Shown here in pieces: positions 55,407-64,000 of a DNA stretch of 64,000 nucleotides. Every line of letters begins with the position of its first letter. Position 1 is the stretch's first letter. The stretch comes from Rhodospirillaceae bacterium (GTDB lineage Bacteria > Pseudomonadota > Alphaproteobacteria > JAEUKQ01): NCBI GenBank assembly GCA_016722635.1, contig JADKIX010000010.1, forward strand, positions 1-64,000, read 5' to 3'. The notes below the pieces were generated by a model. That model saw only the letters and a program-made list of their open reading frames with translations, searched no databases and was not told where the DNA came from. The position numbers and the translations under genes were made by a program.

Positions 55407-55907
55407 TCAATCGACGAATTTCATATGGACAATGAATGAGGCCCGATGGGATGGATCATCATCCCATCCTCTTTCTTCCAACCAAGAAAAATAATTATTT
55501 TGATTGGCTTCTGAATGAAGTATTTCCATTCCTATTTGCTTGATGATCAAGCTGGTCAAATCAATTGCCTTTTTTTGCATCCAGAAGGGGATAAAATTCA
55601 ACCCCAAAAATGCATGATAATCCTTTTCTTCAAAGCACTGAACCAAAACAACTGCCTGCGGAATTTTTTCTGTTTTGCTGACAAAGTCCGCAAATGATTT
55701 CAAGAATTTTTCTAAATAATGTTTTTTATATATATCAGCCATGAAGTTAATGGTATCCCCGGAGGGGGAACGCAAACCATTTTCCCACCGCATGACCGTT
55801 ACATCCGCATTAATCCCGTTCAAACCGACAACACGGGCGAAAGCCTCGGCACTAAGGCCGAGGCTTCGACGCACTGTTTTGATTTGTTCCGCAGTTAAGG
55901 TTCCCAC
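55407..55907 (-). CDS. XRE-family regulator with uncharacterised C-terminal domain (paralogue B)
   Basis: The 166-residue protein has an N-terminal XRE helix-turn-helix (IKTVRRSLGLSAEAFARVVG; VMRWENGLRSPSGDTINFMA). The C-terminal part is homologous to that of the regulator at 31771-32256: PFW at 107-109, LIIKQIGME at 120-128, WL at 142-143 and DDPSHRASF at 150-158, ending near a His. It lies on the minus strand directly after the broken ccmC, and downstream of the decayed Q/N-rich gene on the same strand. Confidence 0.75.
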   Translation of the reverse strand: MGTLTAEQIKTVRRSLGLSAEAFARVVGLNGINADVTVMRWENGLRSPSGDTINFMADIYKKHYLEKFLKSFADFVSKTEKIPQAVVLVQCFEEKDYHAFLGLNFIPFWMQKKAIDLTSLIIKQIGMEILHSEANQNNYFSWLEERGWDDDPSHRASFIVHMKFVD

Positions 55908-55958
55908 TTATTGGCATCCTGGCATTAATTGAAAGCCAATTCAGAAGGGATAGGAGCC

Positions 55959-56757
55959 TTACTTCCTAATGTTTCTAGGATTATCTCTTCCCAGACCCTG
56001 ATTGCGGTTTTTATCCGAAGTTTCATATGATTCCACAGAAGAAGGCTTTTGCTTATGGTGGTTTTGATTACCTTCGTTTGCCTTAGGGCTCGTTTTCGGG
56101 TTAGCAGATTGACCATAATCTTTGGAGGTCGAATTTTATTATGACTAAACTCCCTAGAACTTACTTTCTTACCGGGTTCATACGCCGATTCTTCTGGTTT
56201 ATCAAGCTGTTCGGCAGAAATATTTTGTCCCGTATCACCATTTTCAGTTGGGGCAGATGTATGACTCTTTCCAACTGGTGGTTGGCGATAGTCAAAACCA
56301 GCTTTTTTGTCCGGTTTATATCGGCTGGGTGTGTGAGAAGTTTGGGGATCATTAACCGCGGATTTTTTATAAGTGCCTTCTACAGGGCCGGGTTTTTGCT
56401 GGCCAGTATTTGATGTCGTATTATACGGGGTTTTGTCAGGGGAAGTGCCAGGGTTGTTGTGACTGTGGTTCTGCTGACCAGGATTGTTTGGTTGTTGTGC
56501 AGAAAGGGGCTACCTGGCCGGTTCTGGCTGTGCTTATCATCAGCGCTACTAGGTTGCTGGTAAGTGCTGTTTGATTGATTCTCCTGGCCGCCGGTTGCAC
56601 CAGTTTTTGGAGCCATGTTTTGTTTTGGCTGAACTTGGCCAGGCTTCAGGGAACCATCAGATTGCCCATGGGCCTGATTAGCTGAGCCTTGGTAAGTTTT
56701 ATCTGTTTGGTTCGCATCTATTTTAAAATTTTTATTGGTATTATTTTTATTTTCCAC
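55959..56757 (-). pseudogene. Q/N/K/S-rich hydrophilic protein, frameshifted
   Basis: The frame from 56757 starts MENKNNTNKNFKIDANQTDK and reads through a low-complexity polar sequence (GQVQPKQNMAPKTGATGGQE, then NQSNSTYQQPSSADDKHSQN). It then changes frame near 56500 into a similar polar stretch (KPGPVEGTYKKSAVNDPQTS, then PDKKAGFDYRQPPVGKSHTS), and again near 56117 (DYGQSANPKTSPKANEGNQN) to a stop at 55959-55961. Composition is consistent throughout, so this was one disordered protein of about 265 residues. No family is recognised. Three reading frames are used in total. Confidence 0.65.
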
Positions 56758-57313
56758 GATAAATAGCCTCCTTAGCTATGATTAAATGCCGTGACGGCGA
56801 AGCATCAGTCCCGATCTAAAATATGAATCATTTTAGGACAGGAATCTGTTTTTTACGTATATTTTTTAGAATATCTACTGCTTGACCGGGAACTTTGTAG
56901 TTGCCAGATCTTTTTAGGCTTGTGTAAGCTTTTATTATTTCCAGATTTATTTGTATCTGTATCTATTAGCTTCCTAGAGTTATCGGCTAATATATTAACA
57001 GCGTAGAACATTACAGAGTATGTTAATAATTATTGTTGTCAAGCATAAAAACACATTAGAGTGTTCAGCAATAAAAACAGATGGTGTACCCCGCTTATAA
57101 ATGTGCTTTTTATCGGGATAGGCGATGTTGTAGAAAATCAACAAAAGTTGGGTTTCGACGAAAATACCAGATAATGAAATAACGGGGTTCAGACTAAAAA
57201 CCACGACTAATTTATTTTGTGATGAGGCTGGATGTGATTACCAATGAATCGCTAGTCCCTAATTTAGGGTAACAGTATTAGTAATAATAAGCACCGCTAG
57301 TTTTTTTGGAGTT
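56758..57313. other. Intergenic stretch, nothing assigned
   Basis: This 556-base AT-rich gap lies between the Q/N-rich pseudogene and tRNA-Ala. It includes a 69-codon minus-strand frame (56995-57204) of hydrophobic character with no recognised motif, taken as chance. Confidence 0.3.
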
Positions 57314-57389
57314 TGGTGGAGCCGAGGGGAATCGAACCCCTGACCTTCTCATTGCGAACGAGACGCTCTCCCAACTGAGCTACGACCCC
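57314..57389 (-). tRNA. tRNA-Ala (anticodon CGC)
   Basis: A complete cloverleaf on the minus strand: acceptor GGGGTCG/CGGCTCC including the G3-U70 pair that identifies tRNA-Ala, anticodon loop TTCGCAA (CGC, reads GCG), T arm GGGGTTCGATTCCCC and encoded CCA; 76 bases. Confidence 0.97.
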
Positions 57390-57746
57390 TAATTTCCTTT
57401 GGAAATTGGTCTCTCAACCAAGTCCTGAACATAGGGAAAGTATGAAAAAATTCAACAATTATTTTTTGGGGATAAAATTACTGCAAAAATCAATGCAGAT
57501 GTTTTTCTGCCTTCAGGGCATCAAACAGGTGTATTCGTGACTTATTTGCAACAAAACATTAAATAAACATTGCAATTAGGACGATATTAGGGAAATAATG
57601 CTTGCGAAGAGATAAATTCCTTTGAAAACTTTGCAAGTTAATGTAAATATTTAGTAATGTTATTGATAAGATAATGTTTAAAGAATTATTACATCTCAAT
57701 ATACATTTTTGTAAAACTTTAAACCTTAAGAATAGGGGAAAAAATT
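57390..57746 (+). promoter_or_regulatory. Upstream region of the four-helix membrane protein gene
   Basis: This 357-base AT-rich gap holds no gene. Promoters for the tRNA (minus) and the membrane protein (plus) should lie here but no clear consensus pair was found. A ribosome-binding site (AGGGGAA) precedes ATG 57747. Confidence 0.3.
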
Positions 57747-58181
57747 ATGGCTGCTTTTTATTTTACCGCTGTGATATCGATATTGTTAGGGCTTTTAGCT
57801 GCGCCTAGTTTATTGGCAGGCCAAAATCCTAAGGCTCAAGAAATGTTAAACAAATTAGTACCGTTTCAAGGTATTTTTGGTATCATGTTGTTTTTTGGGT
57901 TTTTTAGGTTGATATTTGATATATTAATGCATTTTGGCACATTTACATATACGCCGATTCTTTTGGTTTCCTACCTGCTTCTTACTTTGGTTCAAGTATT
58001 CCTAGGTTTCTTGTTGGGCTTCGGTTTTATCAGCAAAATGACCAGCGGCAACGAGCAAGCACGGGCCAAATCTGAAGCATTGCGTGCGAAATTGGCTGTT
58101 TACCAAGGGCCATTGGGCATTGCCTCAATTATCTTGGGTGTTTGGTTTATCATTTACGCAGTGGCTTTATTTGGCTATTAA
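57747..58181 (+). CDS. Small four-helix membrane protein
   Basis: The 144-residue protein has four hydrophobic segments (about 5-22, 42-62, 70-95, 120-142), with the short polar loop GQNPKAQEMLNKLVPFQGIF after the first and SKMTSGNEQARAKSEALRAK after the third. The two loop-helix units end in a similar LVPFQGIFGI / AVYQGPLGIA pattern, which hints at an internal two-fold repeat. No family is recognised. It is a monocistronic unit with its own terminator. Confidence 0.7.
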   Translation: MAAFYFTAVISILLGLLAAPSLLAGQNPKAQEMLNKLVPFQGIFGIMLFFGFFRLIFDILMHFGTFTYTPILLVSYLLLTLVQVFLGFLLGFGFISKMTSGNEQARAKSEALRAKLAVYQGPLGIASIILGVWFIIYAVALFGY

Positions 58182-58217
58182 TCCTTAAGATTAATCGTTT
58201 AGAATTAGCGATATTAA

Positions 58218-58253
58218 TAAAAAGCGTATCCTACAGAGGGGTACGCTTTTTTA
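58218..58253 (+). terminator. Rho-independent terminator
   Basis: AAAAAGCGTA and TACGCTTTTTT pair around the loop TCCTACAGAGGGG and end in a T run, 37 bases after the membrane protein gene. Confidence 0.88.
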
Positions 58254-58447
58254 TTGGGTACGGTTAGCAAAAGGCTCGTGGTTAATCACAATATTTTTTT
58301 GCGGTATCTTTTATGAAAACAATTGCGTTTTTTTAAAGAAAGCCGATAATCCCGGTTGAATTAGGAGAAAGCGGTCACACCGCAATCTTTATCAAGCGCA
58401 AATATTGACGGTTAGATCATTATTTTCTTCATTTTCTATTCGAAGGT

Positions 58448-61400
58448 GTGGGCAATTCCATGGTACATCAGGCTGAAAAATCAAAACAAGATTTGTTGGA
58501 TCAAGTGATCCAACTGTCAAAAACCCTGCTAAAAACGCCCCAATTGGAAGTGCAGGAGTTTATTAAGCGTTTTTATAGCAATGTGTCCCCCGAAGACTTA
58601 CTGATTGAAACCCCTGAAAATTTGTGCGGTGCTGCCTTGTCCTTATGGAATTGGGGCGCCTTGCGTGAACCAGGAATTGCCAAGCTGCGCCTATATAACC
58701 CAAAACAGCAAGAACATGGTTGGCGAAGCCCGTATTCCATTATTGAAATTGTCAATGATGATATGTCATTTCTGGTCGATTCGGTGGTGCGGGCGCTGCA
58801 GCGGCAGGATTTGGCAGTGTATTTGATTATCCATCCGGTATTGCTGGTAAAACGCCAAGCAGGCCAGCGCCAAAAAATGGGCGAAGGCCCGAGTAAAAGT
58901 CCGGGTGAAAGTCTGCCGGAATCTTTTATGCAAATTCGCATCAGTGAACAAACATCGCCTGAGCGTATGGCTGAAATCCAGCAATCCATCACCGACGTTT
59001 TGAAGGATGTACGACTGGCGGTTGGGGATTGGGCTGCGATGCGGGCGCAAAACCAGGCCATCCAAAAAATGCTTGGCAACATGCCAGCCAAAGATGGTGG
59101 AGAATATCAGCAATTCCTGCAATGGTTGGATGATGACCATTTTACTTATTTGGGGATGGCGGAATATAATTTTGGCGCTGCTATCACGTCCTCAATGCCC
59201 GCTGCTAAGCGTATCAAAGAATGGGGGATGTTTAAGAATCCTGCTTTCAAACTATATGCGGATCAGGGCTTTCATGATCAATTGCCCCCAGAAATTTCTG
59301 AGCTATCTGCTGAAAAAACTTTATTATTGGTCAAGGCGGGCTTCTTTTCAACTGTCCATCGCCATGCGTTGATGGATGTGGTGGTTATCGGTAAATTATC
59401 AGCCCAAGGGAAAGTGGAAGGTTGTTACCTGTTGGTGGGGTTATTAACCGCCCAAGCGTACCATAGCAGTTTGAAAGATGTGCCGATTGTAAGAAAGAAG
59501 CTGGCAAAAATCATTGAACGCGCTGCTTTCCCTGTTCCCGGCCATAACGCCAAATCGTTCCGCCATATTTTGGAAACATATCCGCGCGATGAGATATTCC
59601 AAGCGGATGAAAAGCATATTTATGAAACCGCCCTTGATATTTTACGGCTGCAGGAAAAACAGCGGATTGCCCTTTTTGTCAGGCGTGATGCCTTTAAACG
59701 CCTTTTTTATGCCATTGTCTGTTTGCCGAGGGATCGGTATGACAGTGAACTGCGCCAGCAGATTGAAGAGATGCTGGTGAAGGCCTTCAATGGCCAATTG
59801 CTAAGCACCAATAGCTATGTGAGTGATGATCCCCAATCCCGCCTGTATCTAATCATTAGGAGCAATCCCGCGGATCAAATCACGATCGATGTGGAGGAGG
59901 TGGAGCGCCGCCTGATAGAGACGGGAAGGTCCTGGAAAGCCAGGCTTCGGGATATATTAGTTGAAAAGTTCGGTGGCGAAAAAGCGCCGCGGATGATGCG
60001 GCGTTTTGTTGAAGCATTTCCGGCCAGTTACCGCGAACATTTTGATCCACAAACGGCTGCTTCTGATATTACGTTGATTGAACGAAGTTTGTCGGCGCGC
60101 GTCTTGACGCTTCATCTTTATCGCCCGGCGGGTACGGATGCCAACCAAATCCATTTGAAAATTTATAGCCCCTCCCAGCAAGTTAGCCTTTCGGATGCCT
60201 TGCCGGTTTTGGAGAATATGGGCCTGCGCGTGATCAGTGAAATGTCTTATGTGGTTGAACCGCATGGCGCTGGCAGCAAATTGTGGATTCATGATTTCAG
60301 CATGGTCACGGCCTATCATGACCAAGTGGAAATTGATAAAATCCAGTCCAATTTCCAAGATTGTTATTTAAGTATTTGGAACAAGGAAATTGAAAATGAT
60401 GGGTTTAATGCGTTAGTTCTGCGGGCGTGGTTAAATTGGCGTCAAGTCACTGTATTGAGGGCTTATTGTAAGTATTTGCGGCAAGCGGCCATTCCGTTCA
60501 GCCAGCAATATATGGAAGAAACCTTGGTCGCCAATCCTTCCTTGACCGGCAAATTGGTGGTGTTGTTCGAATCGATGTTCACCCCTGATCAAACCTGTGA
60601 TGCTCAGCTTGTCAACGGTTTGAAACAAGAAATTGAAAAATTGTTGGAAACAGTCACCAACCTTGATCAAGACCGTATTATCCGCCGGTATTTAAATGCC
60701 ATTTTATCAACGTTGCGGACGAATTTTTTTCAAAAAACTGCAGATCAACACATTAAAAGCTATATTTCTTTTAAACTGAATTCACGCTTAGTTGAAGAAT
60801 TGCCGCTTCCCTGCCCGATGGTAGAAATATTTGTCTATAGCCCGCGGGTTGAGGGCATCCATTTGCGTGGCGGTAAGGTCGCGCGGGGGGGGATCCGCTG
60901 GTCTGACCGCCGCGAAGACTTCCGCACCGAAATTCTAGGACTTCTGAAAGCGCAGATGGTCAAAAATTCAGTGATTGTACCCGTTGGTTCCAAAGGGGGG
61001 TTTGTTGTTAAAAACCCACCCGTAACGGGTGGCCGTGACGCCTTCCAACAAGAAGGCATTGAATGCTATAAAATCTTCATTAGCGGTCTTTTGGATATTA
61101 CGGATAATTTGGTTAAAGATAAGGTGGTGGCGCCAATTGATGTGGTGCGTCGGGATGATGATGACCCTTATTTGGTGGTTGCCGCTGATAAAGGTACGGC
61201 AACTTTTTCCGATATCGCCAATAAAGTTTCCCAGCAATATGGTTTTTGGCTGGATGACGCTTTCGCATCTGGCGGCTCTGCTGGTTATGACCATAAGAAG
61301 ATGGCTATTACGGCCCGCGGTGTTTGGGAAACAGTCAAGCGCCATTTTCGTGAAATGGGTAAGGATATCCAGTCTGAAGATTTCACCTGTGTGGGTGTTG

Positions 61401-63280
61401 GTGATATGTCGGGTGACGTTTTTGGTAACGGCCTGTTATTATCAAAACATACGCGGCTTTTGGGGGCGTTTAACCATTTACATATTTTTATTGACCCTAA
61501 TCCTGATCCCGCCACTTCTTGGCAGGAGCGTAAGCGTTTGTTTGATTTGCCCAGATCTGCTTGGACGGATTATAACCCGCAATTCATTTCCCCGGGCGGT
61601 GGTGTTTTTGACCGGAAAGCTAAGTCCATCAAATTGTCGCCTGAAATCCGGCAATGTTTCGGATTGAAGAAAGAATTGGCAACACCCAATGAACTCATCC
61701 GCCTATTATTGCTCAGCCAGGTGGATTTACTATTTTTGGAGGGATTGGCACCTATGTTAAAGCAAGCGCTGAAAGCCATATTGAAGTTGGTGACCGGGCC
61801 AATGATGTGTTGCGGGTTGATGGCGCTGCGTTGCGTTGCCAAGTGGTCGGGGAAGGGGCCAACCTTGGCCTAACCCAATTAGGACGGGTGGAATTTGCCT
61901 TAAAGGGTGGGCGTATCAATACGGATGCCTTGGATAACTCCGCGGGTGTTGATTGTTCCGATCATGAAGTGAATATTAAGATCCTGTTAAATGGGATTAT
62001 GGCCCAAGGTTCCCTGAAGCTTGATCAACGCAATATTCTCCTGGCGAAGATGACGGATGAAGTGGGGCAACTGGTACTCCGCGATAACTATCTGCAAAGC
62101 CAGGCTTTAAGTATATCGCAGTATTTGGGATGGATGTCGCTAGACCAGCAGGCACGTTTCATGCGTTCCTTGGAAAAACAAGGGAAATTAGATCGCGCCA
62201 TTGAATTTTTGCCTGATGATGAAATGCTGCGGCAACGCCAAAGCGCTCAACTGGGTTTAACGCGTCCCGAACTCGCTATTCTACTGGCTTATGCCAAAAT
62301 GACATTATATGAAGAACTGCTGCCCTCAAGTTTGCCGGATGACCAACAATTGGTGGATGACCTCTATCTATATTTTCCCAAGCCGCTTCAGCAACAATAC
62401 CGCCAAGGAATTTCAAGTCATCGCTTGCGGCGGGAAATTATCGCAACTGCCGTCACCAATAGTTTGGTCAATAGGGTGGGGCCATCTTTCCTGTATGTTA
62501 TGAAAGAAAGAACGGGCAAAACCGCACCTGATATTACCCGGGCTTATGCCATTACCCGGGCAACATTCAATCTGCGCCAATTATGGTCTGGCATCGAAGA
62601 CCTGGACAACAAAGTCAGCGCGGATATCCAGCTGCGGATGTTTATCATCATTAACCGGATGGCGGAAGCTGCGACCTTATGGTTTTTGCAACAAGGCCAG
62701 CCTTCCTTAAATATTGCCGACCATTACCAAACCTATTCGCCTGGGTTAACGCTGATATCTCAAAATTTGGAAGATCTTTTAAGTGATCTAGACCGACAAA
62801 ATTGGTTCAGTAACTCCAAACAAGCCATTGACCAAGGGGTACCAGAAAGCTTGGCCAATGCTATATATGCCTTGGAATATTTGGAAGCAGGGCTGGATAT
62901 TGTTAGGATAGCCCAGGCTTTAAAGGCCGATGTGATGCATGCGGCAGCTGTTTATTTCCGTGCCGGGGATAAATTGCAATTTGATTGGCTGCGGATGCTG
63001 CCATGAAAGTGAATAAGCCAACCCATTGGGAGCGTATGGCGCTAACCGCCTTGTTAGAGGAGCTGGACGCGCAACAAAATGCCATTACAATGTCCATCTT
63101 AAAGGATTCGCCTCATCCAAACAGTAAGGATGTAGAACCTTTGATTGAAGATTGGAGCAAAAGCACCAAAGCGCTTGGGATGATACCCAAAGCTTGCTTG
63201 ATGATTTGCGTAAATCTTCGGCGATTGACTTGGCAAAATTGGTGATTATCAGCCAGCAATTCAAATCATTGTTTAATTGA
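58448..63280 (+). pseudogene. NAD-specific glutamate dehydrogenase (large, GDH-180 type), three frameshifts
   Basis: The large NAD-GDH deaminates glutamate to 2-oxoglutarate and is typical of proteobacteria. The first frame (to 61873) carries the regulatory N-terminus and the catalytic core (GGKVARGGIRWSDRREDFRT; VPVGSKGGFVVKNPP; GDMSGDVFGNGLLLS). The frame breaks at a T5 run near 61740, so the expected FGGIGTYVKASAESHIEVGD lies one base away and continues from 61807 to 63006. Two further breaks near 62992 (GG) and 63179 (GGG) lead to the true stop at 63278-63280. All three are one-base losses. Restored length is about 1610 residues, normal. The start may be GTG 58448 or ATG 58460. Confidence 0.9.
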
Positions 63281-63334
63281 TTTTTTGGCTTGCTGGCCAT
63301 GCCGAGTTATATTTTCATATTCCTGTAAAGGCGG

Positions 63335-64000
63335 ATGGTTTTGGCTGCAACAAAACGTTCAAAAATCAGTTGGTGTTTTTATGATTGGGCAAATTCTGCC
63401 TTCCCGGCAATTATTTCCACCTTTATTTTTAGCACGTATTTTGCAGGTGTGATCGCCCCCGATAAAGAACAGGGGATGGCTTTATGGGGCCAGATGACCA
63501 GTGTGGTGGGCATCATTATAGCCATTCTTAGCCCGTTTTTGGGGGCAATTGCGGATTATCAGCAACGCCGCAAATCCCTGCTGTTCTTTTTTACAGTGGT
63601 TAACATTGTTGCCACCGCGGGTTTATGGGTTGCCTTACCCGGGCAGCAATATGTGATGATCGCGCTGCTGTTGGCGGGCATTGCCACCATCGGTTTTGAA
63701 ATTGCCACGGTTTTTTATAATTCCCTATTACCTTCCCTAGTTGCACCCTCCCATATTGGCCGATTATCCGGTTGGGGCTGGGCGCTTGGCTATGCGGGCG
63801 GCTTATGCAGTTTGGTGATCTGCCTGCTTTTATTTATCCAACCGGAAAACCCCTTGGGGGGATTGGATAAAGTTAGCTTTGAACATGTGCGGGCCACCAA
63901 TCTGGTATGTGCCTTATGGGTTTTATTATTTTCAGGGCCTATATTTCTTTTTGTCAAAGAAGAACGCAAAAGACCTGCGGAATCGCTATGGCAGGTTGCA
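63335..64000 (+). CDS. MFS transporter, UMF1/Atg22-like (cut by window end)
   Basis: The gene begins at ATG 63335 and is open to the window edge (222 codons). The N-terminus SWCFYDWANSAFPAIISTFI and the next segment are typical of UMF1-family transporters (FYDWANSA motif), followed by the MFS loop LGAIADYQQRRKSLL and AGIATIGFEIATVFYNSLLP, SLVAPSHIGRLSGWGWALGY. Six hydrophobic segments are visible. The substrate is unknown. It lies 55 bases after the glutamate dehydrogenase gene. Confidence 0.85.
   Translation, partial: MVLAATKRSKISWCFYDWANSAFPAIISTFIFSTYFAGVIAPDKEQGMALWGQMTSVVGIIIAILSPFLGAIADYQQRRKSLLFFFTVVNIVATAGLWVALPGQQYVMIALLLAGIATIGFEIATVFYNSLLPSLVAPSHIGRLSGWGWALGYAGGLCSLVICLLLFIQPENPLGGLDKVSFEHVRATNLVCALWVLLFSGPIFLFVKEERKRPAESLWQVA

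Noticed and set aside
61740..61873. Programmed frameshift in glutamate dehydrogenase
   Set aside because: Two more one-base losses follow at non-slippery sites in the same gene, and no stimulatory structure or conserved slippery heptamer is evident.
1..64000. CRISPR array, insertion sequence or prophage
   Set aside because: No regularly spaced repeats, transposase, integrase or phage structural motif was found by reading the sequence.

Overview
The window looks like the chromosome of an alphaproteobacterium, perhaps a Rhodospirillales-like lineage, with a moderately low GC content judged by eye. The evidence is the rimP-nusA-infB-rbfA-truB-rpsO-pnp cluster, the SUV3-like helicase with an overlapping S4-domain gene, a FdxA-type ferredoxin, a 1164-residue indolepyruvate ferredoxin oxidoreductase, a giant (about 1600-residue) NAD-glutamate dehydrogenase, homospermidine synthase, a DUF2125 protein and ApaG. 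No rRNA, insertion sequence, prophage or CRISPR array was seen. Four tRNA genes are present (Gly-CCC, Leu-CAA, Thr-GGT, Ala-CGC), all on the minus strand.

Layout. 1-4.8 kb is a gene graveyard: an AraC/GyrI-type regulator, two unrecognised remnants, a glutathione S-transferase and hisC, all broken by single-base shifts. 4.9-8.8 kb holds a split homospermidine synthase, an intact DUF2125 protein and a damaged EamA transporter followed by a fragment of a second one. 9.1-17.8 kb is the intact translation/RNA-decay operon. 17.8-20.5 kb has a glycerophosphodiesterase, a nitronate-monooxygenase-like flavoprotein and a small helical partner. 20.5-23.7 kb has two tandem paralogues of surface-carbohydrate biosynthesis proteins. 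23.9-29.6 kb has a mini-metallopeptidase, a Bax-inhibitor-1 protein and an RND efflux pair whose pump has lost its last membrane helix. 29.7-33.4 kb is a small accessory stretch (YdjM-like protein, DUF7832 protein, HicAB toxin-antitoxin, XRE regulator) bounded in part by tRNA-Gly and tRNA-Leu. 33.5-41.2 kb has HPPD, an OmpA-family lipoprotein with a strong promoter, ApaG, a divergent ArsR/monooxygenase pair, a cysteine-patterned lipoprotein and ferredoxin. 41.3-53.1 kb has large intact metabolic and stress genes (indolepyruvate ferredoxin oxidoreductase, S4 protein, helicase, HtpG, aconitase) plus a lipocalin-like pseudogene. 53.3-64 kb has ccmA, ccmB, a broken ccmC, a second XRE paralogue, a decayed Q/N-rich gene, tRNA-Ala, a four-helix membrane protein, a triple-frameshifted glutamate dehydrogenase and the start of an MFS transporter.

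The dominant theme is a genome that keeps translation and central metabolism intact while many peripheral genes carry one or a few one-base indels, mostly in short homopolymers. Long core genes, including one with a T9 run, are clean. This favours real ongoing pseudogenisation over uniform sequencing error, although raw reads are needed to settle it. The most novel signals are a family of XRE regulators sharing an uncharacterised C-terminal domain, and a small lipoprotein whose two cysteine ladders are mirror images (4-7-4-7 and 7-4-7-4), which suggests a disulfide-stapled antiparallel helical hairpin.
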